Shown here one piece after another: positions 1 through 9,352 of a stretch of 64,000 bases of DNA. The notes below the pieces were generated by a model. The model was not told where the DNA came from. It saw only the letters and a program-made list of their open reading frames with translations, and made no database searches. Every line of letters starts with the position of its first letter. Positions within the stretch are counted from its first letter, which is position 1. The DNA comes from DASYXZ01 sp035308965 (GTDB taxonomy: Bacteria; Acidobacteriota; Terriglobia; UBA7540), in NCBI GenBank assembly GCA_035308965.1, contig DATGFN010000061.1:1-64000 (forward strand). Reading direction: 5' to 3'. A program made the position numbers and the translations under genes.

Positions 1-1421
1 ACGCGATCCAACATGAAGCGGTCGTGCGTAACCAGCACCAGCGCCCCGGAATATTCCAGCAGGCTCTCTTCCAGGATTTCAAGAGTCGGGATGTCCAGAT
101 CGTTCGTAGGTTCGTCCAGCAGCAGAACGTCCGCAGCTTGAAGCATCAACTGAGCGATCAATACACGGGCCCTTTCTCCCCCCGACAGCCGGCTCACCAG
201 CTTGCCAAGGTCGTCTGAATCGAAAAGAAAGCGCGCCGCCCACGCGGCGACGTGAATCACCCGGCCCTGATAGACCACCGAATCGCTGTCCGGAGCCAGG
301 GTGCGGCGCAAGGTGAGATCAGGATCAAGTTGACGGTTTTGATCGAAGTAGACGATTCGCAAGGCGTCGGCGCGGACGATCTCACCGCGTGTCGGCGGGA
401 TGTCACCGCGCAACAGTCGCAGCAGCGTGGTCTTTCCACTGCCGTTTTGTCCCACCAGTCCTACGCGCATTCCCGCTTTGATGGCGAACGTCACGCCCTC
501 AAACAGCGTACGATCACCCAGCGTGCAAGCCACGTCCTCCAGCGTGATCAGTTGTTTGGTCTGCCGATCGGTCGCGGAAAAATCGATCCTGGCGGCGGCC
601 GTTCTGCTCCGCGAGTTCATGTCCGAAAGCTCGCCGATCAGTTCATAAGCTTTGTTGATTCGCGCCTTGGCCTTGGTACGGCGGGCACGTGGACCGCGGC
701 GAAGCCACTCCAGCTCCGTGTGTACGCGGTTGGTCAGGGCTTCCTGCCGCTTGCCTTCTGTCTCCAGAAATTCTTTCTTCTTCTCGAGAAACCGGCAGTA
801 GTTTCCGTTGACTCGAAACATTCCGCCCGCGTAAGCGCGGTTCAGCTCCACCATCTCCGTCGCGACGTTCTCTAGGAAATAACGATCGTGGCTGACCACC
901 ACGTAAGCAAACGGCGTGTTCTGCAGCACAGTTTCAAGCCATTGGATTCCGGCAAAGTCCAGGTGGTTGGTGGGCTCATCCAGAAGCAGAATGTCGGCGC
1001 GCTGCACCAGGCCTTCCACAATCCGCAGACGTTTGCGCCATCCGCCGGAGAGAGTCACCGCCAGTGCATCAAAATCGGTGAATCCGGCACGGCCCAACGC
1101 CTCGGAGGTGCGAGCCTCGCGCTCCGCCGGGGCGACGTCCGCCGCCAGAGCCTTCTCGATAACGGATCGTACCGTCTCTCCCGGCGAAAATTCGGAGACT
1201 TGTGCGACGTAACTGATCTTCGCCCGCTTGCGGATAGCCACTTCGCCACTATCGGGTTTGATGCGGCCGCAAAGGATTTCCAGAAGTGTCGATTTACCCG
1301 AGCCGTTCGGCCCAATCAATCCGATCCGATCGTTTCCCGAGACCGTAATGGAGATGTTCTGGAACAGCGGATTGATTCCAAACTGTTTCGAGATTCCCTG
1401 GGCATTAAATATCGGGGCCAA
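1..1421 (-). CDS. ABC-F family ATPase (Uup/EttA-like), C-terminus cut by window edge
   Basis: Reading the minus strand from a TTG at 1421 gives a soluble protein with two ABC ATPase domains and no membrane segments, the layout of ABC-F translation factors that act on the ribosome. Domain 1 has Walker A GPNGSGKST, signature LSGGWRKR and Walker B LLLDEPTNHLD. A basic, Glu-rich linker follows, then domain 2 with GQNGSGKTT, LSGGERAR and LLLDEPTNDLD. The frame is open to base 1, so the last C-terminal residues are missing. The start is uncertain: no ATG lies upstream in frame, and the TTG has AGAGGA about 11 nt ahead. Which ABC-F subgroup this is (Uup, EttA or a resistance type) cannot be decided without an alignment. 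Confidence 0.9.
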   Translation of the reverse strand, partial: MAPIFNAQGISKQFGINPLFQNISITVSGNDRIGLIGPNGSGKSTLLEILCGRIKPDSGEVAIRKRAKISYVAQVSEFSPGETVRSVIEKALAADVAPAEREARTSEALGRAGFTDFDALAVTLSGGWRKRLRIVEGLVQRADILLLDEPTNHLDFAGIQWLETVLQNTPFAYVVVSHDRYFLENVATEMVELNRAYAGGMFRVNGNYCRFLEKKKEFLETEGKRQEALTNRVHTELEWLRRGPRARRTKAKARINKAYELIGELSDMNSRSRTAAARIDFSATDRQTKQLITLEDVACTLGDRTLFEGVTFAIKAGMRVGLVGQNGSGKTTLLRLLRGDIPPTRGEIVRADALRIVYFDQNRQLDPDLTLRRTLAPDSDSVVYQGRVIHVAAWAARFLFDSDDLGKLVSRLSGGERARVLIAQLMLQAADVLLLDEPTNDLDIPTLEILEESLLEYSGALVLVTHDRFMLDR

Positions 1422-1693
1422 GTTGCGTGAGGTCCTCTGGTGACGAATTGGAAGGACGCTTGCGATTTGGGTGCGCCCTCAACCTTCGATAGTAAACCCT
1501 ATTCCCGCCATGACAAAACCCGGCGCGGGGCCCGAAGACGGTCGGCGCGGTGCATTACCAAAACTATGCAAGAGGAGATTCTTAGGACGGATGCGAGGCC
1601 GACGAGGTTTTTACGTACCTTAGTATTCGCCAGCGTTCAAGGCGCGGAAACGGCCCGGCAGGGTCAAGAGGCGCCGTTGTCCCCCTTTTATTG

Positions 1694-1722
1694 TTGACAC
1701 GCTCACCTTCTTAAGTTAATTT
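1694..1722 (+). promoter_or_regulatory. Sigma70-type promoter for the small gene at 1835 and SagB-like gene
   Basis: TTGACA at 1694-1699 and TAATTT at 1717-1722 are separated by exactly 17 bases. The promoter points at the gene at 1835 and leaves a leader of about 105 nt that contains a strong hairpin. Otherwise 1422-1834 shows nothing I can call a gene. Confidence 0.6.
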
Positions 1723-1776
1723 TTGCCTGTCGGAATTCCTCCAAAGCAGAGTATCTGTCGGTCGATGACCTGTCGC

Positions 1777-1803
1777 GCTGCAGCTTCAGGGAGAAGCTGC
1801 AGC
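1777..1803 (+). promoter_or_regulatory. Perfect 11-bp leader hairpin
   Basis: GCTGCAGCTTC (1777-1787) pairs perfectly with GAAGCTGCAGC (1793-1803) around a 5-nt loop, AGGGA. It lies in the transcribed leader between the promoter at 1694 and the start codon at 1835. No T-run follows, so it does not look like a simple terminator. A stability element, attenuator or protein site is possible. Confidence 0.55.
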
Positions 1804-1834
1804 CAATTCGTGTTAATGACCGGAAGGGGTTAAG

Positions 1835-2059
1835 ATGGCCAACAATGAGAAGCCGCTGAATAAAAAGCAAATGGCTCGGTTGTTGAAACAATGCAGAGAT
1901 TTCAGTGCATCGATCAAGGACGTGGAGAGCAGTTCACGCGAACTTAACCTCAAACTCTCCAAATTGAAAGTTCACCCTTGCGCCGTTTTCGTTGTTACAT
2001 CAGACCATACGCTCTACCCCAAGAAAACAGGAAGCCATAAGGCCAATAGAAACAAGTAG
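1835..2059 (+). CDS. Small Lys/Ser-rich protein of unknown function (74 aa)
   Basis: This is a basic 74-residue protein beginning MANNEKPLNKKQMARLLKQ, preceded by a good ribosome site (GGAAGGGG, about 6 nt from ATG). The N-terminal 50 residues look helical. The tail holds the only second cysteine (HPCAVFVV) and ends in a Lys/His/Asn-rich stretch. I do not recognise a family. It has its own promoter and leader hairpin, and the SagB-like gene starts 60 nt downstream, so the two are probably co-transcribed. A peptide substrate for that enzyme is conceivable but unproven. It could also be an unrelated regulator. Confidence 0.6.
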   Translation: MANNEKPLNKKQMARLLKQCRDFSASIKDVESSSRELNLKLSKLKVHPCAVFVVTSDHTLYPKKTGSHKANRNK

Positions 2060-2119
2060 GGTTGTCTCATTCTCTTTGTGGTCGACGACTGGAAGGGAGA
2101 GCGATCAAAGAGAGGGTAA

Positions 2120-3235
2120 ATGAGGCAGAGCAGTCGCCTGCGCCGGTCGCCCTACGTAGTTTGTTATTGGGACGGGCCACAGCTCGTCGTGCACAATTAC
2201 TTGACCTGTGTTCGGTTAACTGCAAGCCCGTTCACGGTCGTGCTCTTAAGCCTGTTAAGTACGCCCATTCACGCCGCGGATATCCCTCAGCTCCTACCCC
2301 AATTCTCCCGCCGCTCGGTTCTCAGGACAATACAACAGTTGGTTTCGCTAACGCTGGTCGAGGAGATTTCACCGGCCCAGCAACAGCGCGACAAAGCGAT
2401 GCGGCTCTGGTCGAACTGGGGAATCGATGCCCAGTTTTTCCATTGGGCGACGAAGGACGTGCGGTACGTGAAAAACGCCCAGGAGTTGGGGCGTCTCGAA
2501 CGCCGGTTGGTGGCGGAATGCCCCCAGCCTCCACTATTCAAGCGCTATCCGCGTGCCCGCCAAATCGCCTTGCCTGACGGACCAATGGGGCGCGCTGCGC
2601 CTCTAGCCACCGTTCTTCGTGCCAGGCGCACTCACAGGTATTTTAGCCCGACACCGCTCGATCTCAGTGACTTGGCCACCGTGCTGAAACTTACCTGGGG
2701 AGTTTCCGCCTACCTGGACCTGCCGCTTATGGGCCGCATTCCCTTGAAGACCAGCCCTTCAGGTGGCGCGCGCCATCCCATTGAGGTTTATGTGGCGACT
2801 TTCAGAGTAAAGGGCTTGGGCCCTGGCTTATATCACTACCGGGCTGACTGCCATCGACTGGAATTAGTCAGGAGTGGAAGCCTAGAGTCGCGTGCAGAGG
2901 TTTACTGCGGCAATCAATGGTGGACGGGGACGGCAGCGGCGCTCTTTTTTATGACTGCCGTCTTTGAACGGACAATGTGGCGTTACACTTCCAGCCGCGC
3001 CCTGCGCGTGATCTATCTTGAAGCGGGTCACCTCTGCCAGACTTTCTGCCTGGTGGCAACAGCTCTTGGCTTGGCGCCTTTTTGCACGGCCGCTCTATCG
3101 GACAGCGCGATTGAGCGCGACCTCGGGCTTGACGGAATTCGTGAGTCAGCGCTTTATGTCGCGGGAGTCGGTCATCCGCTCTCTAATCCCCCGCGCGCCC
3201 GTCTTATCACTGCCGATCTGATACATGCAATTTAG
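2120..3235 (+). CDS. SagB/ThcOx-type nitroreductase-fold dehydrogenase
   Basis: The 371-residue protein has an N-terminal region (about 1-85) resembling the winged-helix-like domain often fused to SagB proteins, then an FMN nitroreductase-fold domain. The blocks RRTHRYFSPTPLDLSDLA (169-186) and SPSGGARHPIEVYV (212-225) match SagB family motifs. SagB enzymes oxidise azolines to azoles in thiazole/oxazole-modified peptides, but many family members have no known substrate. No YcaO cyclodehydratase or transporter is nearby, so a RiPP role is only a hypothesis. The ATG has GAGAGGG 5 nt upstream. The stop overlaps the stop of the convergent kinase gene by 4 bases. Confidence 0.8.
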   Translation: MRQSSRLRRSPYVVCYWDGPQLVVHNYLTCVRLTASPFTVVLLSLLSTPIHAADIPQLLPQFSRRSVLRTIQQLVSLTLVEEISPAQQQRDKAMRLWSNWGIDAQFFHWATKDVRYVKNAQELGRLERRLVAECPQPPLFKRYPRARQIALPDGPMGRAAPLATVLRARRTHRYFSPTPLDLSDLATVLKLTWGVSAYLDLPLMGRIPLKTSPSGGARHPIEVYVATFRVKGLGPGLYHYRADCHRLELVRSGSLESRAEVYCGNQWWTGTAAALFFMTAVFERTMWRYTSSRALRVIYLEAGHLCQTFCLVATALGLAPFCTAALSDSAIERDLGLDGIRESALYVAGVGHPLSNPPRARLITADLIHAI

Positions 3236-5691
3236 TTTGAAGCGGACTTCCCGTAGCGAAGACGGTATTCTTCCCACTGGCCTTGAAGTTTAGCCATCAG
3301 CGCCTGGAAACGCGAGTCATTCCGAAGGGAATCGAGATTCGTGTTGCGGACCAGCCACGGGTAATTCGGTTTTCTGGCGGTCACCCTTTCAAGAATATCC
3401 AGACTTTCGTCTTTTTGGCCTTCGAGCGCCAGCCCTTCGGCGAACCACAATTGAAAATTGAGCGAAGCCTGGACAATCGGAGCGTGCCGGGTTCGATCGA
3501 GAACTTTGCGGGCTTCTTCGTGCTGGCCTCTTCGGCTTAAGATCCAGCCGGAAAAGATGTCGGCCAGTGGGCGTTCTCTCAACGGCAAATGCTTTTCGGC
3601 GTCCTCCACCCAATGGCCCGATTCCTCCAGCCTACCCTGATGGTAGCGAATCCAGATCCGGTCGAGAAGCACACCCCAGTTCTCGGGCTCCATGATGCCT
3701 GCCTTCTGATTTTCGTCCCAAGCCTGATCGAAGCGGCCCAGCACTGCGAGCACGACCGCACTATTCGTGATCGGATAAATATAGAGTGGATCCAGGTGGC
3801 CGGCCTCCTGGTAGGATTTCAATGCTTGTTCAGGAAGTCCCCAATTGATATAGCTATGGCCGAGAACCATAAATGCCCGCGCTTCATGGGGATCAAGCTC
3901 AAGCGCTTTCTGCGCATAGCTGTAAGCCTTCTCGTTTTCGTCAGACCAGGAATACATCATTGCCAGAACCATGAGAGCATCCACTTGCCGGGGGTCGAGC
4001 GCTAAGCCCAGTTCGGCGAAGGTCTGCGCACGTGCGCGATCAGGTGTGGCGCGTGCGCGCTCTATGTCGTGGAGGTAATAGAGCCACGCCTGCTGGGAAT
4101 AAGCGGAAGACATCTTTGGATCAAGAACCACCGCTCCTCGCAGTGCGTTCTGCGCCGATTGGAAGTCTTCCTCAAGACCCCGATTGTTAAATCTCAACAC
4201 CATGCTCTTGCCCCGAAGATAAGCATCAAATGCTTGCGGATTCTTAGTGGTTGAAACGGTGAGTGCCGCACGTTCGTCTTTCCCCAGCACCAACGCAAGC
4301 GACTCGACGATGTTGTCCGCGACTTCGTTCTCTACCCCAAGAATATCCTTCGAGGGCCGATCGTAATCCCGAGCCCAGATTTGAGCTCCGCTTGCAGCCT
4401 CCGCCAGGGCTACCAAGATCCGTACCTGAGGGCCCTCCCTTTGCACACTCCCGCTGACCAGATAGCTCACATCAAGTTGCTTCGCAATCTCCGGAATGGA
4501 ATCATGGGACTGCTTCAGCTTTGTCACTGATAGTCGTGAAATGACCTCTAGGGTGCGAACCCGCGACAGAGTCGAGATGATTTCGGCCGTCATCCCATCA
4601 GCAAAGTAATCATCTTCATTGCTCTCGCTTAGATTTTCGAAGGGCAGGACGGCCAGCCGCACGGTCTTTGAAACAGCGGTGGGCGTCGCGGTCCTGAGCT
4701 GTTGATGCTTTGGAATCAGGATAACCATCATGCCCAGGGCGATAAGAACCGCCGTCACAACCAAAAGTGCCAGTCGAGTCGGCCTGCTTGCGCGGTGCCA
4801 CCGCGTAAGCATCCGGCCTCTTACATGATCATGTGTCCCGGTCGGACTGGCCAATTGCCGGAGGTCTACTTCCAAGTCCTGTGCAGAATTGTAGCGGTTC
4901 TCTGGTTCTTTCCGGAGGCACTTCAGGATGATTCTCTCCAGTTCCAGGGAGACCCTAGGGTTTAATGCTCGCGGTGAGACGGGCTGCATGTGCAGAATCG
5001 CGTCGGTCAATCGAGGCGCTTCATTCTCGCGGAACGGCCGTTGGCCGGTCGCCATCTCGTACAAAACAGCACCGGCAGCGTAGATATCAGTGCGTCCGTC
5101 AGAGGGCTCAGACCGCAATTGCTCGGGCGCCATGTAGGGTAATGTGCCTATAGCTTGGTTCGCACTCGTAGTGTCCGTTGTGGTCTCGGTTCCGGTGACC
5201 TCGAGCGGCGGCTTCAAAAGCTTGGCGATTCCGAAATCTAGAATCTTAAGTCTTCCGTCGGACGTAACGCGCAGGTTTCCGGGCTTGAGGTCGCGGTGAA
5301 TAACCCTTTGGGCGTGCGCAGCTGCCAAGCCGTCCGCCAATTGTACGCCGAGGGATGCTATTTCCCTTTCAGGTAGGGGGCCCTTGGCCAGAATATCACT
5401 CAGAGTGATACCGGCAACGTATTCAACCACAAGGAATTCGATGTTATCGGCGCTATTGAGTTCGAAAAGGATTTCGATGTTAGGATGGCTTAACTTAGAA
5501 AGCGCCTCCGCCTCTTTGCGGAGCCGCTTGCGGCTTGACTTATCAGCCAATGCAATCTCGGGCAAAACTTTTATTGCGACGTCGCGGTCTAGGCGCGTGT
5601 CGCGCCCGCGATAGACCTCGCCCATTCCGCCCGCACCAAGCGGCGAAAGAATCTCATAGGGTCCGAGTTTTGTGCCGGCAATTAGTCCCAT
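3232..5691 (-). CDS. Membrane Ser/Thr protein kinase with FlgO/TolB-like domain and TPR repeats
   Basis: An 819-residue bacterial eukaryotic-type kinase. The catalytic domain (about 11-280) has the P-loop GAGGMGEVY (19-27), Lys41 in VAIKVL, the HRDLKPGN catalytic loop (132-139) and DFG (152-154). One membrane helix follows at about 307-327. Next comes a domain beginning VRLAVLPFENLSES, of the FlgO/TolB-like type, and then several TPRs to the C-terminus. Kinase-membrane-TolB-TPR proteins are abundant in Acidobacteria and probably sense extracytoplasmic cues, though their targets are generally unknown. There is no obvious operon partner. All catalytic residues are present, so activity is expected. 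Confidence 0.93.
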   Translation of the reverse strand: MGLIAGTKLGPYEILSPLGAGGMGEVYRGRDTRLDRDVAIKVLPEIALADKSSRKRLRKEAEALSKLSHPNIEILFELNSADNIEFLVVEYVAGITLSDILAKGPLPEREIASLGVQLADGLAAAHAQRVIHRDLKPGNLRVTSDGRLKILDFGIAKLLKPPLEVTGTETTTDTTSANQAIGTLPYMAPEQLRSEPSDGRTDIYAAGAVLYEMATGQRPFRENEAPRLTDAILHMQPVSPRALNPRVSLELERIILKCLRKEPENRYNSAQDLEVDLRQLASPTGTHDHVRGRMLTRWHRASRPTRLALLVVTAVLIALGMMVILIPKHQQLRTATPTAVSKTVRLAVLPFENLSESNEDDYFADGMTAEIISTLSRVRTLEVISRLSVTKLKQSHDSIPEIAKQLDVSYLVSGSVQREGPQVRILVALAEAASGAQIWARDYDRPSKDILGVENEVADNIVESLALVLGKDERAALTVSTTKNPQAFDAYLRGKSMVLRFNNRGLEEDFQSAQNALRGAVVLDPKMSSAYSQQAWLYYLHDIERARATPDRARAQTFAELGLALDPRQVDALMVLAMMYSWSDENEKAYSYAQKALELDPHEARAFMVLGHSYINWGLPEQALKSYQEAGHLDPLYIYPITNSAVVLAVLGRFDQAWDENQKAGIMEPENWGVLLDRIWIRYHQGRLEESGHWVEDAEKHLPLRERPLADIFSGWILSRRGQHEEARKVLDRTRHAPIVQASLNFQLWFAEGLALEGQKDESLDILERVTARKPNYPWLVRNTNLDSLRNDSRFQALMAKLQGQWEEYRLRYGKSASN

Positions 5692-5821
5692 CCGTTGGCA
5701 CGATTGTAACTTTTAGGCGCGTTTCACGCAATATTCAGGGGGAACGGGATGGTCAGCGGCAATCCCGAGGAGCTGCCCTACGGGGACGAAGGATTGCACA
5801 GGAAGGACTTGTCATCTGCGG

Positions 5822-6289
5822 CTATGCGCGATCGAGGGCGTAGAGCTTACCCACAGCGGCCCACTTGACGGTAAGTCGGCTAACCAGATTTGTGGTCTGC
5901 TCTGTCATTTCTGACTTTTGAGCTTGGATGATCGCGGACTCGCAAAGAAAGAAGGTTGCCACTTTCAGGGCAGCGGTTGCACCCAGATCCTGGTGCGAGC
6001 CGCCTGCCCAAAAACCTCCACCAACTGCCCGTTGCAAGTGCTTGAGAATGTGATTTAAGTTTGGATGGATCGCGCGGCCCAAAATCAGGTGTTTCTGGGC
6101 GGCCCGATGAGCAGGTCGCCATGTCAATCGACTCTTGAGTTTGCGGGCGAGAAATCGGAGAGGTTTTTGGGCGGGCTCAGAAGGCCACTCCAAGCAGTTC
6201 CTCGCCCTGTCCCGTACGGACGCTGGGTGGTTCGCAAAGCAGGTGTAAAGTTTGAGGATCCATGGCCATTCTCGGCGGGAGCGGCGCAC
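5822..6289 (-). CDS. Doubtful hypothetical ORF downstream of the Crp/Fnr gene
   Basis: A 155-codon frame begins 24 nt after the Crp/Fnr stop on the same strand. The C-terminal half (HLILGRAIHPNLNHILKHLQ onward) looks somewhat protein-like. The N-terminal half is rich in Arg and Trp, as spurious frames often are. No ribosome site or family is recognised. If it is not a gene, 5692-6313 holds nothing I can identify. Confidence 0.22.
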   Translation of the reverse strand: MRRSRREWPWILKLYTCFANHPASVRDRARNCLEWPSEPAQKPLRFLARKLKSRLTWRPAHRAAQKHLILGRAIHPNLNHILKHLQRAVGGGFWAGGSHQDLGATAALKVATFFLCESAIIQAQKSEMTEQTTNLVSRLTVKWAAVGKLYALDRA

Positions 6290-6313
6290 TCCGCAAAATC
6301 AGTTGTGATTCGG

Positions 6314-7030
6314 TTACGCGTTGGCAACCTGCTCCAAGCCCGCCTTATTTCGGATGACTAAGGTCGATCCTGTCAGAGCGGCCAACTGTCGACTCTTTAA
6401 GTCAGCTAGGGCTCGCGTAACTGTCTCGCGGGTGGACCCGATGATGTGCCCGATTTCCTCGTGGGTCAACGTCAGCTTCGTCCGGGTGCCGGTCTTCACT
6501 TCCTGCTCGTGGTTCGACCACTCGAGCAAGAACTTGGCGAGCTTTCGTGGGACGGAGCGCGACAGAACCATGGAACGGATTAGCTCGCAAGCGATGTGGT
6601 AGTCACTGCCCAACTGTTTGGCAACTCGGATTGATGCCTCAGCGTGCCCGCGCAAGAAACGCAGGAATTCTTCTCGGTTGATGAAATTGATCCGGCAGGG
6701 TTCGAGCGTTTCGGCGGTCACTTGGAAAGGCTCGCCGGAAACGACCGCCTGCAAACCCAGGATTTCACCCGCCCGGACGATCCTCAGGATGACGGTCCTT
6801 CCCCCCGCCGAGGTCATCGAGAGTTTTACCCGGCCTTTGCAGAGCACCAAGATGCCCTGCGGAGTCTGCTCCTCCATGAACAGGACCGCCCCCTCGGGGT
6901 ACATCGACGTGTGCTTGATTGCATGCAGAGGTCTCAACCATTGCGGCGGAAGATTGCAAAACAAATCCGCACAGCCCAGCTTGCATGCGTTGCAGCTTTC
7001 ATTCAGATCCAAACGGATAGACGCCTTCAT
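6314..7030 (-). CDS. Crp/Fnr-family transcriptional regulator with N-terminal Cys cluster
   Basis: The 238-residue protein has a cyclic-nucleotide-binding-type beta-roll (about 35-145), a dimer helix, and a C-terminal winged HTH whose recognition region is THEEIGHIIGSTRETVTRAL. The N-terminus carries Cys13, Cys16, Cys20 and Cys25 (CNACKLGCADLFC), recalling the Fe-S cysteines of FNR, although spacing and number differ from E. coli FNR. It may therefore sense oxygen, NO or redox state rather than cAMP. That is inference. The start ATG has GGGAGGAAGAC just upstream. A CTGTG-N10-CACAG inverted repeat lies about 250 bp upstream. Confidence 0.9.
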   Translation of the reverse strand: MKASIRLDLNESCNACKLGCADLFCNLPPQWLRPLHAIKHTSMYPEGAVLFMEEQTPQGILVLCKGRVKLSMTSAGGRTVILRIVRAGEILGLQAVVSGEPFQVTAETLEPCRINFINREEFLRFLRGHAEASIRVAKQLGSDYHIACELIRSMVLSRSVPRKLAKFLLEWSNHEQEVKTGTRTKLTLTHEEIGHIIGSTRETVTRALADLKSRQLAALTGSTLVIRNKAGLEQVANA

Positions 7031-7277
7031 CTTGTCTTCCTCCCGTTTTGGTCATATCAACCCCAATGACCACTTCCTAGTGTCCTACTGCGCGAGAAGG
7101 CTGGGCGTCCCAAGCACCTGGATGAGCGTGGCGTTACCGGATCCAGAGCCCGTGCCGTACTCTGCGGCGAAGGTACTACCACCAAGCCTGAGTCTGGACC
7201 CAAGATTTTCGCTCACAGCCCAGGGTAATTCATATACCGTGGGCCAACCTCGCGTGTCTGTTCACTATTGCGCACAA

Positions 7278-7297
7278 CTGTGATCAAAATTGCACAG
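7278..7297. promoter_or_regulatory. Possible Crp-family operator (weak)
   Basis: CTGTG at 7278-7282 and CACAG at 7293-7297 form a 5-bp inverted repeat with a 10-base spacer, resembling a degenerate Crp-type half-site pair. It lies well upstream of the Crp/Fnr gene. Such short pairs also occur by chance. Confidence 0.25.
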
Positions 7298-8362
7298 AGC
7301 GTTTTGACCTTTTCATTTTCCGGTAGTCTGAGCTGTAATCTGCACGGGGAGGTTTATCAGCGAAACCACGAGAGGGCGTGTGAGAGTTGAAGTGCGGGGA
7401 GAGTGCAACGGCGATGATCGGGCTGCTGTAGTACGGAAGCGGGGTTTCGTTGCATCGGCTGGCGGGACTGGAGCCGAGATGGGGGTTTCCGCAGCCTGCG
7501 ACGCAATAGGAAACAGTCGAGGAAACAGCGAAAGTGCTTCGGCTCGGCGAGACGAACCCTTTCCGCGGTAGGCCAATATATTCTCGCAGTAGAAAAGTCT
7601 CTCGGTTCGGATGCCTTAGTAGCTGCGCAAGCTTCCCATTATGGATTTGTGCGCTATCCCAAGCCTACGATGAAGGTCATCTTGAGGCACATAAATCGGG
7701 AGCTTGATCATTCCCCATGTGCTTCAATAGCCCTACTAGAAGGTCGGCGTAAGCAGCTATCGCTTTGGGGCTGACATTCCGACTCTGTAAATCCTCTGTA
7801 TGAAAATAAGGATGGTTTCTTTGCGGATGGTCCGTGACCAATTGAATTCTCGCAGGCTTGACCAACGTCGCCACAGGCGCAATCGGGCGCAGTTTTGACT
7901 CGCCTTCCGCCTCGACGCCCGTCCGGTGCGCTTTCACTCCGCGCCCGTCCCAGCGCCCACGCCAATTCCCACTCCCATTCCTGCGCTCCCACGCCCCGGA
8001 CTGTCCCCCGGTCCGCTCTATCCTGGTCCAAGGCCCCAGCGGCCCCGTAGAGGAGGGTACACTTTCGGGCGGCCCTATCTCCTGTCCCGTACACATGTCG
8101 ACCCCTCCACACGGGCGGCTTATAGTCCAGCCTCTTCATTTGCCAGCTCGTCTGCGATGAAGGTCATGATAAGATACTACTGTTATGTCACCATTCTGTA
8201 GCGGGGTATAGCGCGGTAAAACTGCTTTACTTCTCCGGCTATCTCCTCCCAGCTAGCCAAGATTCTTATTCGCTCACTTTTCAATCATACTGCTACAAAC
8301 CCGCACTCGCCTTTTCGAATTTAGCCGGATTCTCAGTAATACAATGACGAGGAGAATTTCTA
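7298..8362. other. Gene-poor region of about 1.1 kb
   Basis: No frame here looks convincingly coding. Overlapping frames at 7677-8160 on both strands are Pro/Arg/Gly-rich and come from a C-rich stretch at 7926-8060 (repeated CCCACTCC/CCCACGCC). One minus frame at 7677-7870 is mildly protein-like but has no start context. This may be decayed accessory DNA. Confidence 0.4.
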
Positions 8363-9352
8363 ATGGCTAATTCCAAGGTGGCATTGCTGCGCTACGTCAA
8401 ATTTGCCCGAAGATGGCAAACCCGACTAACAATTGCGTTGGGCGGCGGTCAGGGGTATCTTCTGGTTCGGCGGAAAGTGGATAATGGAAATTCCGGCTTA
8501 AGAGTTCAGTCCCAAGCGAAATGTGGGAATGGGGAGCGCGCCATGAAGACTTGCGTGCTGTTTGCTGTCGTTCATTATTCTAATGCGCTCACTCCCAAGT
8601 CTGCGCGGAATTTCGCTGCGATCCTCACCGCCGCCGTGCCGTCCCTGGATTCCCTTTCTGACAACCGAAGGTTTTGGCTACTCATCGTCATTCTGATTAT
8701 CCTAGCGGCCATGATCCCGCTTGCGTTCGCGCTCGCCATCCGTTCCACAGGAAAGGAAATGCGGGCCCGGGAGCAAGCGGCGGCCGACATGGGATTTTCT
8801 TTCCAGTGGAAAGATGCCACCATCCTCGAAGAACTCAGCCAGGGGCTTTACCTCCTGAATCAAGGGCACACTCGGAAAGAAAGCAACGTCATGCGCGGGA
8901 CGTCCGCCGTCGGAAAGACGGCGATTTTCGACTACAGCTACGTAAAAGGAACCCAACGACGCAATCCTGATAGGTATTTTCAGACCGTTGCCGCCTTTCA
9001 CTTTCCCGCAGCCAGTCTTCCACAGTTCCATCTTCGCGCCGAACACTGGTGGAACAAGGTCGGTGAGGTTTTTGGACCCAAGGCGATCGCCTTCGACAGC
9101 CATCCCCAGTTCTCAAAGCGTTACTTTCTGCAAGGGCCGGACGAGAACGCCATCCGCAAGTTTTTCCATCCGTCCTTGTTGGAGGACTTCCAGTCTCTGC
9201 CGGAGTTGCCAATGTGGATCGTGGAGGCTGCGGACCAGTGGCTGTTACTCTACCAGTCGCAAAAGGTTGCGAAGGTGAGTGAGTTGCGGTCTTTTCTGGA
9301 TTCAGCCACGAGGATGGCCGGGGACTTTGCTGCTCGCGCCGGCATCCGCTGA
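8363..9352 (+). CDS. Membrane-anchored hypothetical protein; N-terminus uncertain
   Basis: A 329-codon frame with AGGAG before ATG 8363. Residues about 103-126 form one clear membrane helix (FWLLIVILIILAAMIPLAFA). A soluble domain of about 200 residues follows (DMGFSFQWKDATILEELSQG to the end), of a type I do not recognise. The first 60 residues do not resemble the rest. VALLRYVKFARRWQ is weakly like the N-terminus of some Acidobacterial tyrosine recombinases, so a recombinase scrap may be fused here. An internal ATG at 8543, preceded by GGGGAG, would give a 269-residue protein and may be the true start. Confidence 0.55.
   Translation: MANSKVALLRYVKFARRWQTRLTIALGGGQGYLLVRRKVDNGNSGLRVQSQAKCGNGERAMKTCVLFAVVHYSNALTPKSARNFAAILTAAVPSLDSLSDNRRFWLLIVILIILAAMIPLAFALAIRSTGKEMRAREQAAADMGFSFQWKDATILEELSQGLYLLNQGHTRKESNVMRGTSAVGKTAIFDYSYVKGTQRRNPDRYFQTVAAFHFPAASLPQFHLRAEHWWNKVGEVFGPKAIAFDSHPQFSKRYFLQGPDENAIRKFFHPSLLEDFQSLPELPMWIVEAADQWLLLYQSQKVAKVSELRSFLDSATRMAGDFAARAGIR

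Noticed and set aside
252..1430. Plus-strand frames opposite the ABC-F gene
   Set aside because: They have no domain matches, and the minus strand carries full ABC motifs.
7677..8160. Overlapping Pro/Arg/Gly-rich frames on both strands
   Set aside because: They arise from a C-rich repeat and lack start context and family likeness.
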